Source of the DNA: Myxococcales bacterium
GTDB taxonomy: Bacteria > Myxococcota_A > Polyangia > Palsa-1104
Direction: 5' to 3'
Length of the DNA stretch: 64,000 nt
Assembly (NCBI GenBank): GCA_003170275.1
Contig: PNAM01000010.1
Location: forward strand, 177,230-241,229
The notes beneath the pieces were generated by a model that saw nothing but the letters and a program-made list of their open reading frames with translations, ran no database searches and was not told the DNA's origin. The first letter of the stretch is position 1, and each line of letters starts with the position of its first letter. A program made the translations under genes and the position numbers. Below are positions 56,967 through 64,000 of the stretch, piece after piece.

Positions 56967-56990
56967 AACCGCAGGGTAACCTGATTTACT
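56962..56990 (+). promoter_or_regulatory. Putative leaderless promoter before the GTG at 56997
   Basis: TTCACA (56962-56967), 17 bp spacer, TTTACT (56985-56990), then exactly six bases to the GTG. It overlaps the start of the divergent glycosyltransferase gene, whose own GTG is six bases from TACCCT (56973-56978, minus strand). Confidence 0.45.
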
Positions 56991-56996
56991 AAAGAC

Positions 56997-57470
56997 GTGA
57001 CGGCGTTGCCCCGACGCGAGGTGAGTTGGCAGGAGTTCGGCGAGCTGTGCCGCAAGCTGGCGCTCGAGATCCGCGCGCGCGGCGATCACGGCGCGCTGGT
57101 GGGCATCGCGCGTGGCGGATCGATCGTCGGCGCCACGCTCTCGTTCATGCTCAACCTCGAGTACTTTCCGATTCGCCTCGGCAAGCAGGGCGGGACCGTC
57201 CGCGTGATCGTGCCGCCGACCCGCGATCTGGCCGGCCGCGACGTGGTGCTGGTGGACGACCTGTCGCGCACCGGCGAGACCTTCAAGATCGCCATCCACG
57301 AGCTCAAGCGGGTGGGCGCCCGCTCGGTGCTGACCGTCGCACTGGTGCGGCGCGAGCCGGGCTTCCGCCCCGATCTGTGCGGCTTTACCGCCTCGGCGGC
57401 GGACAAGGTCGCGTTTCCATGGGGTCGCGAGGAGCTGGTCGGCGACCACTTCGAGCTGCGCAAGCTCTGA
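56997..57470 (+). CDS. Phosphoribosyltransferase-family protein
   Basis: A 157-residue type I phosphoribosyltransferase fold: GALVGIARGGSIVGATLS (PPi loop) and the PRPP motif RDVVLVDDLSRTGETFKIA (residues 80-98). It resembles xanthine/guanine or hypoxanthine phosphoribosyltransferases in length, but the hood region does not let me name the base. It acts in the cytosol, probably in purine salvage or as a regulatory homologue. Start is GTG. The nuo promoter begins immediately after its stop. Confidence 0.87.
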   Translation: MTALPRREVSWQEFGELCRKLALEIRARGDHGALVGIARGGSIVGATLSFMLNLEYFPIRLGKQGGTVRVIVPPTRDLAGRDVVLVDDLSRTGETFKIAIHELKRVGARSVLTVALVRREPGFRPDLCGFTASAADKVAFPWGREELVGDHFELRKL

Positions 57471-57477
57471 TATCTCC

Positions 57478-57506
57478 TTGACCGCAGGGACCCCATTCGC
57501 TATAGA
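57478..57506 (+). promoter_or_regulatory. Promoter of the nuo cluster
   Basis: TTGACC (57478-57483), 17 bp spacer, TATAGA (57501-57506), with ATTCGCTA overlapping the -10. Predicted start near 57513 gives a 45-base leader to nuoA, which has GAGGGG upstream. The same layout recurs at 62718-62746. Confidence 0.65.
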
Positions 57507-57557
57507 TTCTGCGGCCATGGAATCTATGGCCTTTCCCACTGTAATCCGAGGGGTTGA

Positions 57558-57989
57558 ATGCAGTTCGAGCTCGCCAGCATCTTCTTTTTCGTGGGCGTGG
57601 GCATCTCGGTCCCCCTGCTCATGCTCACGCTCGGCTGGATCGTGCGGCCGCGCACGCCGAACGCGCTCAAGAACACCATCTACGAGTGCGGGGAAATCCC
57701 CACGCAACAGGCCTGGTTCAACTTCAATCCGCGCTTCTACATCGTCGCGCTGATCTTCCTCATCTTCGACGTGGAAGTGGCGTTCACCTACCCGGTCGCG
57801 GTGGTGTTCAACCGCTGGGTGCGGCGCGGCCAGGGCGGCTTCGCGTTCGCCGAGCTGTTCGTGTTCATCTTCATCCTCGCGCTCGGCCTCGCGTACGTGT
57901 GGCGCCACGGCGATCTGGAGTGGATCCGCCAGGCGCGCCAGGACACGCTCGACAAAATGGAAGAGACCGACCAGAAGAAGGCCGCCTGA
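57558..57989 (+). CDS. nuoA: NADH-quinone oxidoreductase subunit A
   Basis: A 143-residue three-helix subunit of complex I that sits beside the quinone site in the membrane arm. Diagnostic features are the central YECGEIPTQQAWFNFNPRFYIVALIFLIFDVEVAF segment (shown in parts: YECGEIPTQQAWFNFNPRF; LIFLIFDVEVAF) with its conserved Cys, Asp and Glu. The C-terminus has a charged tail longer than in E. coli. It is first in the cluster; its stop overlaps the ATG of nuoC (TGATG), leaving no room for nuoB, which normally follows. Confidence 0.96.
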   Translation: MQFELASIFFFVGVGISVPLLMLTLGWIVRPRTPNALKNTIYECGEIPTQQAWFNFNPRFYIVALIFLIFDVEVAFTYPVAVVFNRWVRRGQGGFAFAELFVFIFILALGLAYVWRHGDLEWIRQARQDTLDKMEETDQKKAA

Positions 57990-58552
57990 TGGAAGCGCAG
58001 CCGATCTTCGATTACCTGGTCGCAAAAGTGGGTGACGCGGTGTACGACTTCACCACCGCCAACACCAAGGATCCGTACTTCAAGGTCAAGCCGGACAAGT
58101 GGCTCGACGTGGCGCGCGTGCTGCGCGACGATCCCGAGCTGCGCTTCGACTTCTGCAACGTGATCACCGCGGTCGATTGGCTCAAGCAGAACCGCATCGA
58201 CATGGTCTATCACCTGTATTCGTACGCCAAGAAGCACAGCTGCGTGGTCAAGGCCGAGCTGCCGCGCGACAAGCCCGAGATTTCGTCGGTGTACTCGCTG
58301 TGGAAGGCTGCCGACTGGCACGAGCGCGAGCAGTTCGATCTGATGGGCGTGCAGTTCACCGGGCACCCCGATCTGCGGCGCATCATGCTGCCCGACGACT
58401 GGCCGGGCCATCCGCTGCGCAAGGACTACAAGGAAGCCGACTCGTACCGCGGCATGCCGACGACGCGGCCCAACACGCTCGAGCTGTTGCCGATGTTCGA
58501 CAAGGCGACGCCCGAGAAGCGCAACCCGCCGAAGGATGCCGCCGATGAGTGA
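57989..58552 (+). CDS. nuoC: NADH-quinone oxidoreductase subunit C
   Basis: A 187-residue peripheral-arm subunit. The 30-kDa-subunit signature is present: [23 protein letters not shown] followed by [15 protein letters not shown]. It helps bind NuoD near the quinone pocket. It is a separate protein, not the NuoCD fusion of enterobacteria. Its start overlaps nuoA and its stop overlaps nuoD by 8 bases. The C-terminal tail past PLRKDY ([19 protein letters not shown]) is somewhat extended. Confidence 0.95.
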   Translation: MEAQPIFDYLVAKVGDAVYDFTTANTKDPYFKVKPDKWLDVARVLRDDPELRFDFCNVITAVDWLKQNRIDMVYHLYSYAKKHSCVVKAELPRDKPEISSVYSLWKAADWHEREQFDLMGVQFTGHPDLRRIMLPDDWPGHPLRKDYKEADSYRGMPTTRPNTLELLPMFDKATPEKRNPPKDAADE

Positions 58553-59681
58553 GATCGTGCTCGCGTACGCCGACTCCGGCGAAGAGATGACCCTCAACAT
58601 GGGTCCGCAGCACCCGTCGACGCACGGGGTGATCCGCTTCATCATCAAGACCGACGGCGAGATCATGCACGAGGCGATCCCCGACGTGGGGTACCTGCAC
58701 CGCGCGCTCGAGGGCATCGCCGAGAAGTGCACCTACGAGGGCTACATGCCCTACACCGATCGCGTCGACTACGTGTGCGCGATGACCGCCAACCACTCTT
58801 GGGCGCTGGCCGTCGAGAAGCTGGGCGGGCTGGTGGTGCCGGAGCGCGGCGAGTACCTGCGCGTGATCACCGACGAGCTGAACCGAATTTCCTCGCACAC
58901 GATCGCGCTGGGCGCGATGGCCATGGACATCGGCGCGACCACGCCGTTCATGTACATCCTGCGCGAGCGCGAATACATCAACGACCTGCTCGAGATGATC
59001 TGCGGCGCGCGGCTCACCTACAACTATCACCGCATCGGCGGCGTGGGCTGGGGGATGCCCGCGGGCTGGAAGGACAAGTGCCTGCGCTGGTGCGATCACT
59101 TCGAGCCGGTGATCGACGAGTACGATCGGCTGATCACCAACAACGAGCTGTTCATCAGCCGGCTGGCCAACATGGCGGCGGTCTCGTCGGCCGAGGCGAT
59201 CGACTACGGGCTGGTCGGGCCCAACCTGCGCGCCTCGGGCGTGGACTTCGACGTGCGCCGCGACGTGCCCTACTCGATCTATCCGAAGGTGAAGTTCAAC
59301 GTGCCGCTGGGCGCCGGCAAGATGGGCAAGCTGGGCGACTGTTGGGACCGCTACTGGGTGCGCGTCGAGGAGTGGCGCGAGTCGGTCAAGATCGTGCGCC
59401 AGTGCTTCGAGCAGATCGAGGCCACCCCGGCCGCGTTCTGGACCCCGCCGAAGAAGCTCAAGCCCAAGGGCGACGCGATGGCGCGCGTGGAAGCGGCGCG
59501 CGGCGACATGTCCTGCTACGTGGTGGGCGACGGGGCGACCAACGCCTACCGCGCCCGCTTTCGCACCGGCTCGTTCAACGCGATGGGCATGATCCGCGAC
59601 AAGTCGCGCGGCCTGATGGTCGCCGATCTGGTGGCGCTCATCGCATCACTCGACGTCGTCGCTCCGGAGATCGATCGCTGA
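58545..59681 (+). CDS. nuoD: NADH-quinone oxidoreductase subunit D
   Basis: A 378-residue 49-kDa-type subunit that forms the quinone-binding pocket with NuoB. It has [18 protein letters not shown] at the N-terminus (the His of the quinone site in GPQHPSTHG), [10 protein letters not shown], and [13 protein letters not shown]. The C-terminal [31 protein letters not shown] is shown in parts ([26 protein letters not shown]) and matches the family. Start at ATG 58545 inside the nuoC end. Its partner NuoB is not encoded here. Confidence 0.96.
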   Translation: MSEIVLAYADSGEEMTLNMGPQHPSTHGVIRFIIKTDGEIMHEAIPDVGYLHRALEGIAEKCTYEGYMPYTDRVDYVCAMTANHSWALAVEKLGGLVVPERGEYLRVITDELNRISSHTIALGAMAMDIGATTPFMYILREREYINDLLEMICGARLTYNYHRIGGVGWGMPAGWKDKCLRWCDHFEPVIDEYDRLITNNELFISRLANMAAVSSAEAIDYGLVGPNLRASGVDFDVRRDVPYSIYPKVKFNVPLGAGKMGKLGDCWDRYWVRVEEWRESVKIVRQCFEQIEATPAAFWTPPKKLKPKGDAMARVEAARGDMSCYVVGDGATNAYRARFRTGSFNAMGMIRDKSRGLMVADLVALIASLDVVAPEIDR

Positions 59682-61723
59682 TGATCCGACTGTTCGCAGG
59701 AATTTCGATCTTGTTCGCGGTGGGGTGCAGCGCGGCGGCTCCCGATGCGCCGGTGCGCGACGTGCGGCCCACCAAGCTGCAGCGCGGCGACAAGTTCCTC
59801 GTCGAGGGCTCGGGCGCGGTCTTCCGCGTCGGCGCGCCGACCACGGTCACGTTCGACAACATCTGGGACGTGAACAAGCAGCCGATCAAGCTCACCGCGC
59901 GCGCGGTCTCGCCCGATCGCGTGATCGCCGACGCCGACGAGCGGCTCGAGCTGCTGGTGGGCGGGCTGCACGTCGAGCGCTGGACCACCGTATCGGTCGA
60001 GCAGACCGTCGACGGCAAGCTCTACAAGAACAGCTCCGACCCGCGCGAGCTGTTCGAGATGAATCTGTTCCCGCACAACCTGTTGCACCTGGCCAACGGC
60101 TACGCGGCCAAGGCGGCGGGCGGCGAGATCACCGGCTGGCTGGGCATGACCGTGCAAGCGGCGCCGGGCGGGGTGAAGGTGACCTCGCTGCAGCAGAAGT
60201 TCGACGCGGACGTGCTCATGCACCAGTACGACCGGCCGCCGCTCGACGGCGTGATCTCGAAGGACGAGGCCAAGGCCGGCGGCATGACCGACGAGGAGTG
60301 GAAGCGGCTCGACAGCGACAAGAACGGCCTGGTGCCGCTCTACGAGATCGAGGAGCGCAACACCGAGAACGGCCTGGCGGCGAATTCGGGGCTCAAGGTC
60401 GGCGACCTGATCACCAAGGCCAACGACGTGCCGGTGAGCACGCTGGGCCAGCTCGAGGACGCGTGGCAGGGCGAGGCCGGCAAGGTCACCGTCGAGGCCA
60501 CGCGCGCCGGCGCGGTGATAAAGGCCGACCTGCCGACCGCCGGGCATCCGGAGCCGTTCCCCGCCTGGATCATCCTGGCGATCGTGCTCGCGCTCGCGGC
60601 GGGCGTGGTCGCGCTGCCGGTGCCGATCATCGCCGGGCTGGTGGTGGTGTGGGAGCGCAAGGTCTCGGCGTACATGCAGTCGCGCATCGGGCCCAACCGC
60701 GTCGGGCCGGGCGGCTGGCTGCAGTGGCTGGCCGACGGGCTCAAGCTGCTCATGAAGGAAGACATCGTTCCCACCGAGGCCGATCCGTATCTGTTCAAGG
60801 CCTCGCCGTACCTGGCGTTCATCGGCGTGTTCTGCACCTTCCTGGTGCTGCCATTCTCGCACTACCTGATCGTCTCGGACCTGAACATCGGCCTCTTGTT
60901 CCTGCTCTCGGTCACGTCGCTGGTGGTGGTCTCGATCATCATGGGCGGCTGGTCGTCGAACTCGAAGTGGTCGCTGCTCGGAGGCATGCGCTCGGCCGCG
61001 CAGATCATCAGCTACGAGCTGCCGGCCTCGGTCGCGCTGCTCACCATCGCCACGCTCACCGGCTCGCTCTCGACGCAGAAGATCGTCGAGGCGCAGGGCG
61101 GCGCGCCGTGGAACTGGTACCTGTTCGCCAACCCGTTCACCTTCTGCGCGTTCTTCATCTGGTTCATCTCGGCGCTCGCCGAAGGCAACCGCACGCCGTT
61201 CGATCTGCCGGAGGCCGAGTCGGAGCTGGTGTCGGGCTACAACACCGAGTACTCGGGCTTCCGCTTCTCGCTGTTCCCGATGGTGGAGTGGGTCAACCTG
61301 TTCGTCATCGGCGCGGTCGCCGCGATGCTGTTCCTGGGCGGCTGGCGCATCCCGCACGTCTCGGCGATGCAGATGGAAGCGCACTGGTGGCTGGACCTGA
61401 TCGGGTTTGCGCTGTTCCTGTTCAAGGACATCGCGATCATCTTCGTGATCATCTGGATTCGCTGGACCCTGCCGCGCTTCCGCGTCGATCAGATGATGAA
61501 CCTGTGCTGGAAGTACTTCATCCCGTTCAGCTTCGTGTGTTTCGTCGGCGTGCTGGCGTGGTCCTGGCTGGCGCCGCCGCTGCTGGTGACGCTCACCCGC
61601 TACGCCATGTTCGCGGTGTTCGGGCTCGGTTTTGGCGTGTGGTTCATTCGTCGCGTGCTCTTCAACTCGAGCCGCTACACTGATCTGGTGTTGAACGACG
61701 CGCTCGGGAAGGCGAATACATGA
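59681..61723 (+). CDS. nuoH: NuoH fused to an N-terminal lipoprotein/EF-hand/PDZ-like region
   Basis: A continuous 680-residue frame. Residues 1-16 are a lipoprotein-type signal (GISILFAVGC). Residues 20-180 are a beta-rich soluble domain of unknown type. Residues 211-222 form an EF-hand loop (DSDKNGLVPLYE), with a weaker one at 185-196 (LDGVISKDE). Residues 229-285 are PDZ-like (GLAANSGLKVGDLITKANDV). From 294 on it is complete NuoH: WERKVSAYMQSRIGPNRVGP, EADPYLFKASPY, and the quinone-gate loop LAEGNRTPFDLPEAESELV. NuoH is normally about 330-350 residues without any such extension. The start is fixed by the TGATG overlap with nuoD. The extension should lie in the periplasm and may sense calcium or bind envelope proteins. 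Confidence 0.92.
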   Translation: MIRLFAGISILFAVGCSAAAPDAPVRDVRPTKLQRGDKFLVEGSGAVFRVGAPTTVTFDNIWDVNKQPIKLTARAVSPDRVIADADERLELLVGGLHVERWTTVSVEQTVDGKLYKNSSDPRELFEMNLFPHNLLHLANGYAAKAAGGEITGWLGMTVQAAPGGVKVTSLQQKFDADVLMHQYDRPPLDGVISKDEAKAGGMTDEEWKRLDSDKNGLVPLYEIEERNTENGLAANSGLKVGDLITKANDVPVSTLGQLEDAWQGEAGKVTVEATRAGAVIKADLPTAGHPEPFPAWIILAIVLALAAGVVALPVPIIAGLVVVWERKVSAYMQSRIGPNRVGPGGWLQWLADGLKLLMKEDIVPTEADPYLFKASPYLAFIGVFCTFLVLPFSHYLIVSDLNIGLLFLLSVTSLVVVSIIMGGWSSNSKWSLLGGMRSAAQIISYELPASVALLTIATLTGSLSTQKIVEAQGGAPWNWYLFANPFTFCAFFIWFISALAEGNRTPFDLPEAESELVSGYNTEYSGFRFSLFPMVEWVNLFVIGAVAAMLFLGGWRIPHVSAMQMEAHWWLDLIGFALFLFKDIAIIFVIIWIRWTLPRFRVDQMMNLCWKYFIPFSFVCFVGVLAWSWLAPPLLVTLTRYAMFAVFGLGFGVWFIRRVLFNSSRYTDLVLNDALGKANT

Positions 61724-62691
61724 GCAATCAGGGATCGGGGCAGTCGCTGAAGCGCGGCTACCTCGGCAACATCGTCGCGGCGGCCCGCACCACGGCCGAA
61801 GGGATGGCGGTCACGCTGTCGCAGTACTTCCGCCGCGCGACCACCGTGCAGTACCCCGACCGCACCGCCGTGCCGGTGACCGACTCGCTGCCCGAGCGCT
61901 ACCGCGGCTTCCTCGAAGTCGACATGGACATCTGCACCGCCTGCAAGGCGTGCGAGCGCGACTGCCCGATCAACGTGATCGCCATCGACATCGAAAAGCT
62001 GGACGACACGCGCGGCATGACCCGCTTCGACATCGACATGGGCAAGTGCATGTACTGCGGGATCTGCGTCGAGTCCTGTCCGACGGACGCCAAGGCGCCC
62101 GGCGACCTCGAGCAGACCAAGTGCATCCGCATGACCCGCGAGTTCGAGGGCGCGACGTCAAACTTCGAGACGCTGACCTTCCGCTTCATCCGCCCCGGCG
62201 ACTTCGTGGTCCCCTACAAGCCAAAGAAGGGCGAGGTGGTGGACACCCAGCGGCGCGGCGAGATCGCCCGTCACGTGCGCAAGAAGGCGCAGGAATACAA
62301 CGTGGTGGCGTTCAAGTGGGCGTTCGCCAACGGCGGCGCCGGCGCCAAGAAGGGCGGCGCGGCGGACGTCGTCAAAGAGGAAGTGGTCTTGAAGCGCGCC
62401 GAAGAGCTGGCGCCGATGGTCAAGGAAGCGGGCAACGACCCCAAGAAGGTCGAAGACCTGCTCTACGCGCAGGCCCTGGCGCAGACCGATTGCGAAGCGT
62501 GCGGCTGGCCGACCTGCCGCGCCTACGCCGACGCGATGATCTCCGGCAAGGACCCCGAGTTCTTCAAGTGCGAGCCGGGCGGCGCGCAGTCCACGCGCGA
62601 CATGAACCTGATCTTCCAGCTGCGCCTCAACAAGACCCCCGCCGAAGCCGCCAAGGCGGCCGCCAAGATCGTCCTCGAACACCACCAGTAG
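61720..62691 (+). CDS. nuoI: NuoI fused to a C-terminal RnfB-like [4Fe-4S] domain
   Basis: A 323-residue protein, about twice the usual NuoI length. The NuoI core binds clusters N6a/N6b through CTACKACERDCP (Cys72, 75, 78, 82) and CMYCGICVESCP (Cys110, 113, 116, 120). A Lys/Ala/Glu-rich linker (170-250) joins an extra domain with CEACGWPTCRAYADAM and CEPGG (Cys258, 261, 266, 284). Its CxxCxxxxC-x17-C spacing is that of the RnfB-type 4Fe-4S domain (PF04060). The added cluster could accept electrons from ferredoxin or another donor. It overlaps nuoH by ATGA. Its stop is followed by an internal promoter. Confidence 0.93.
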   Translation: MSNQGSGQSLKRGYLGNIVAAARTTAEGMAVTLSQYFRRATTVQYPDRTAVPVTDSLPERYRGFLEVDMDICTACKACERDCPINVIAIDIEKLDDTRGMTRFDIDMGKCMYCGICVESCPTDAKAPGDLEQTKCIRMTREFEGATSNFETLTFRFIRPGDFVVPYKPKKGEVVDTQRRGEIARHVRKKAQEYNVVAFKWAFANGGAGAKKGGAADVVKEEVVLKRAEELAPMVKEAGNDPKKVEDLLYAQALAQTDCEACGWPTCRAYADAMISGKDPEFFKCEPGGAQSTRDMNLIFQLRLNKTPAEAAKAAAKIVLEHHQ

Positions 62692-62717
62692 CCGACGGTA
62701 ATATCGTCACTAAGTCC

Positions 62718-62746
62718 TTTACCCGCGGGGCTAAATTCGCTACAAA
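62718..62746 (+). promoter_or_regulatory. Internal promoter of the nuo cluster, before nuoJ
   Basis: TTTACC (62718-62723), 17 bp spacer, TACAAA (62741-62746). ATTCGCTA overlaps the -10 at the same offset from the -35 as in the upstream nuo promoter, and few other bases are shared, so it looks like the same regulator or sigma type. Confidence 0.55.
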
Positions 62747-62754
62747 CCATGCCG

Positions 62755-62844
62755 ATGAGCGAGCGCCAGCGAGCGATCAACAATGGGATCGAATGTGCGG
62801 CCCGTGGGGCTGCACAAATCATCGGAGCCGAAGGCGAACGATGA
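62755..62844 (+). CDS. Possible 29-residue leader peptide coupled to nuoJ
   Basis: ATG at 62755, eight bases after the -10, opens MSERQRAINNGIECAARG... and ends in TGA overlapping the nuoJ ATG (ATGA). An in-frame ATG at 62749 exists but would precede transcription start. The position right at the predicted start site and the perfect coupling to nuoJ suggest a translated leader. No similarity is known and the frame could be chance. Confidence 0.3.
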   Translation: MSERQRAINNGIECAARGAAQIIGAEGER

Positions 62845-63389
62845 TTAGCCTGTTGGCGCAGCTCCCACCGGGAGCGATCTTTTTCTACATGCTGGCCGGA
62901 GTGGTGGCGCTTTCGGCGCTCGGGGTCGCGCTCGCGCCGAACATTTTGTATTCGGCGTTTGCGTTGCTCGGGACGCTCGCGGGCGTGGCCGGGTTGTACT
63001 TCTACATGAGCGCGGACTTTCTCGGCATCGCGCAGCTGCTCATCTACGTGGGCGGCATCCTGGTGCTGATCCTGTTCGCGGTGCTGCTGACCAATCGCAT
63101 CGGCGAGATGAACATCACCAATGTTTCGGCCGGGCTGATCATCGGCGCGCCGGCGGCGATCGCGGTGATCGGAATCCTCGCCAAGGCTGCGCTGCAGACG
63201 CCCTGGCCGGTCACCGAGACGGTCTCCGCACCGACGACGCAACGGCTCGGCGACGCGTTCTTGAAAGAGTATCTGATGCCGTTCGAAATCGCGTCGCTGG
63301 TGCTGCTCATGGCGCTGGTCGGTGCGATGGTGATCGCGCGCCGCGCCGCCAAGGAAGGCAACAAGAAGATCGTGGGGATTGATTCGTGA
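62841..63389 (+). CDS. nuoJ: NADH-quinone oxidoreductase subunit J
   Basis: A 182-residue five-helix membrane-arm subunit near the quinone end. Conserved segments are FALLGTLAGVAGLYFYMSADFLGIAQLLIYVGG (in parts: LLGTLAGVAGLYFYM; ADFLGIAQLLIYVGG) followed by ILVLILFAVLLTNRI, the standard NuoJ core with the pi-bulge helix. The C-terminal helix LVLLMALVGAMVIARR is also typical. It is separated from nuoI by 149 bp holding a promoter and small leader frame. It overlaps nuoK by GTGA. Confidence 0.95.
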   Translation: MISLLAQLPPGAIFFYMLAGVVALSALGVALAPNILYSAFALLGTLAGVAGLYFYMSADFLGIAQLLIYVGGILVLILFAVLLTNRIGEMNITNVSAGLIIGAPAAIAVIGILAKAALQTPWPVTETVSAPTTQRLGDAFLKEYLMPFEIASLVLLMALVGAMVIARRAAKEGNKKIVGIDS

Positions 63390-63706
63390 GCGCGATCGTC
63401 AACGTGGGCCTGCCGCACATGCTGGTGCTCTCGGCGATCTTGTTCGGCACCGGGCTGCTCACCGTCGCCACGCGCCGCAACGCGGTGGCGATCCTCATGG
63501 GCGTCGAGCTGATCCTCAACGGCGCCGCGCTCAACTTCGTCGCCTTCTCCCATTACGTGCACGGCATGATCGCCGGGCAGGTGGTGGCGCTGTTCATCAT
63601 CGTGCTGGCGGCGGCCGAAGCGGCGATCGCGCTGGCGATCGTGCTGTCGATCTTCCGCCACTTCCACTCCATCGACGCCAACGACACGTCGACGCTGAGG
63701 GACTAG
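63386..63706 (+). CDS. nuoK: NADH-quinone oxidoreductase subunit K
   Basis: A 106-residue three-helix subunit of the proton-pumping arm. Signature: ILMGVELILNGAALNFVAFS with the conserved membrane Glu, and VVALFIIVLAAAEAAIALAIV with the second conserved Glu. Start is GTG overlapping the nuoJ stop; an internal ATG at 63419 is nearer the usual family start, but the GTG gives normal coupling. Confidence 0.95.
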   Translation: MSAIVNVGLPHMLVLSAILFGTGLLTVATRRNAVAILMGVELILNGAALNFVAFSHYVHGMIAGQVVALFIIVLAAAEAAIALAIVLSIFRHFHSIDANDTSTLRD

Positions 63707-63712
63707 CTACTC

Positions 63713-64000
63713 ATGAACGAATCCTTCACCGCAGCGGTGCAGCACACCACCACCGTCACCTGGCTGTGGCTGATCCCGCTGTTCCCCTTCGTCGGCGCGG
63801 TGGTCAACGGGATCTTCGGCAAGAAGATCCAGGACAAGTTCGGCAAGGCCGCCAACCATTCGATCGCCATCGGCATGATGGCGTGCGCGGCGCTCGTCGC
63901 CATCGCCGCCTTCGTCAAGCTGCTCGGACTGCCCGCGCACGAGCGCTTCCTCCTCGACAACGTCTTTCCGATGATCCACGTCGGCAAGTTCAACGTCGAC
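63713..64000 (+). CDS. nuoL: NADH-quinone oxidoreductase subunit L, N-terminal part (3' end outside window)
   Basis: The first 96 codons of NuoL, cut by the window end. The first helix WLIPLFPFVGAVVNGIFG (after a short polar N-terminus) and the second helix SIAIGMMACAALVAIAAFV match the antiporter-like subunit that carries the long lateral helix. It follows nuoK after 6 bases in the same operon. The rest of the cluster (nuoM, nuoN and possibly others) would lie beyond the window. Confidence 0.9.
   Translation, partial: MNESFTAAVQHTTTVTWLWLIPLFPFVGAVVNGIFGKKIQDKFGKAANHSIAIGMMACAALVAIAAFVKLLGLPAHERFLLDNVFPMIHVGKFNVD

Overview
The window is high-GC, tightly packed DNA that reads as a chromosome segment of a Myxococcota (delta-proteobacterial) predatory-type bacterium, probably near Polyangia/Haliangiales. 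This is inferred from gene content: several Hanks-type Ser/Thr kinases, one of them a pseudokinase with PEGA domains; FHA proteins, including an FHA-headed sigma54 activator; an FHA-DUF4388 protein; many Cys-rich lipoproteins; a subtilisin with a Cys-hydrophobic-basic C-terminal tail; and many GTG/TTG starts. Convergent genes usually overlap or lie a few bases apart.

Layout. 1-3281: two sulfatase/alkaline-phosphatase-superfamily genes, the first cut by the window edge. 3285-8708: FKBP isomerase, seryl-tRNA synthetase, GrpB-like, TPR and HEAT-repeat proteins. 8722-15912: a phosphohistidine-domain enzyme, a Ser/Thr kinase, a PASTA protein, a 3D-domain lytic transglycosylase-like protein, small unknowns and an HD hydrolase. 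15943-15983: a four-half-site operator-like palindrome. 16119-23928: a Cys-rich lipoprotein, GNAT, two MBL hydrolases, a propeller-like lipoprotein, two OmpP1/FadL-like porins, dtd and a 54-residue zinc ribbon. 23975-28727: subtilisin, Cys-rich lipoprotein and an orphan oligopeptide-type ABC permease pair. 28732-30732: two small lipoproteins, a rhodanese with an in-frame TGA and a SECIS-like hairpin, and a nitrilase-superfamily protein. 31176-41966: PBP4-type carboxypeptidase, DNA methyltransferase, FHA-DUF4388 protein, divergent ClpX, lipase, acyl-CoA dehydrogenase, PEGA pseudokinase and a lysozyme-fold lipoprotein.

41969-49181 is a 7.2-kb accessory island with perfect 17-bp inverted terminal repeats, inserted between the 3' ends of two convergent genes. 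It holds a 1826-residue secreted protein built of five DUF4082 domains, Cys-rich repeats and a Kelch propeller, plus a GH63 fragment and a decayed IS4-type transposase.

49188-57470: a kinase/FHA-sigma54-activator operon, a degenerate MBL lipoprotein, two polytopic glycosyltransferase-like proteins and a phosphoribosyltransferase. 57558-64000: an unusual complex I cluster in the order nuoA-C-D-H-I-J-K-L. It lacks nuoB, E, F and G at this locus. NuoH carries an N-terminal lipoprotein/EF-hand/PDZ-like extension, and NuoI carries a C-terminal RnfB-like [4Fe-4S] domain.

The most notable signals are the candidate selenocysteine rhodanese, the two complex I fusions with their leader-ORF promoter region, the inverted-repeat island, the ClpX paralogue with altered recognition loops, and a recurring leaderless-GTG promoter layout. 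No tRNA, rRNA or CRISPR array was seen.
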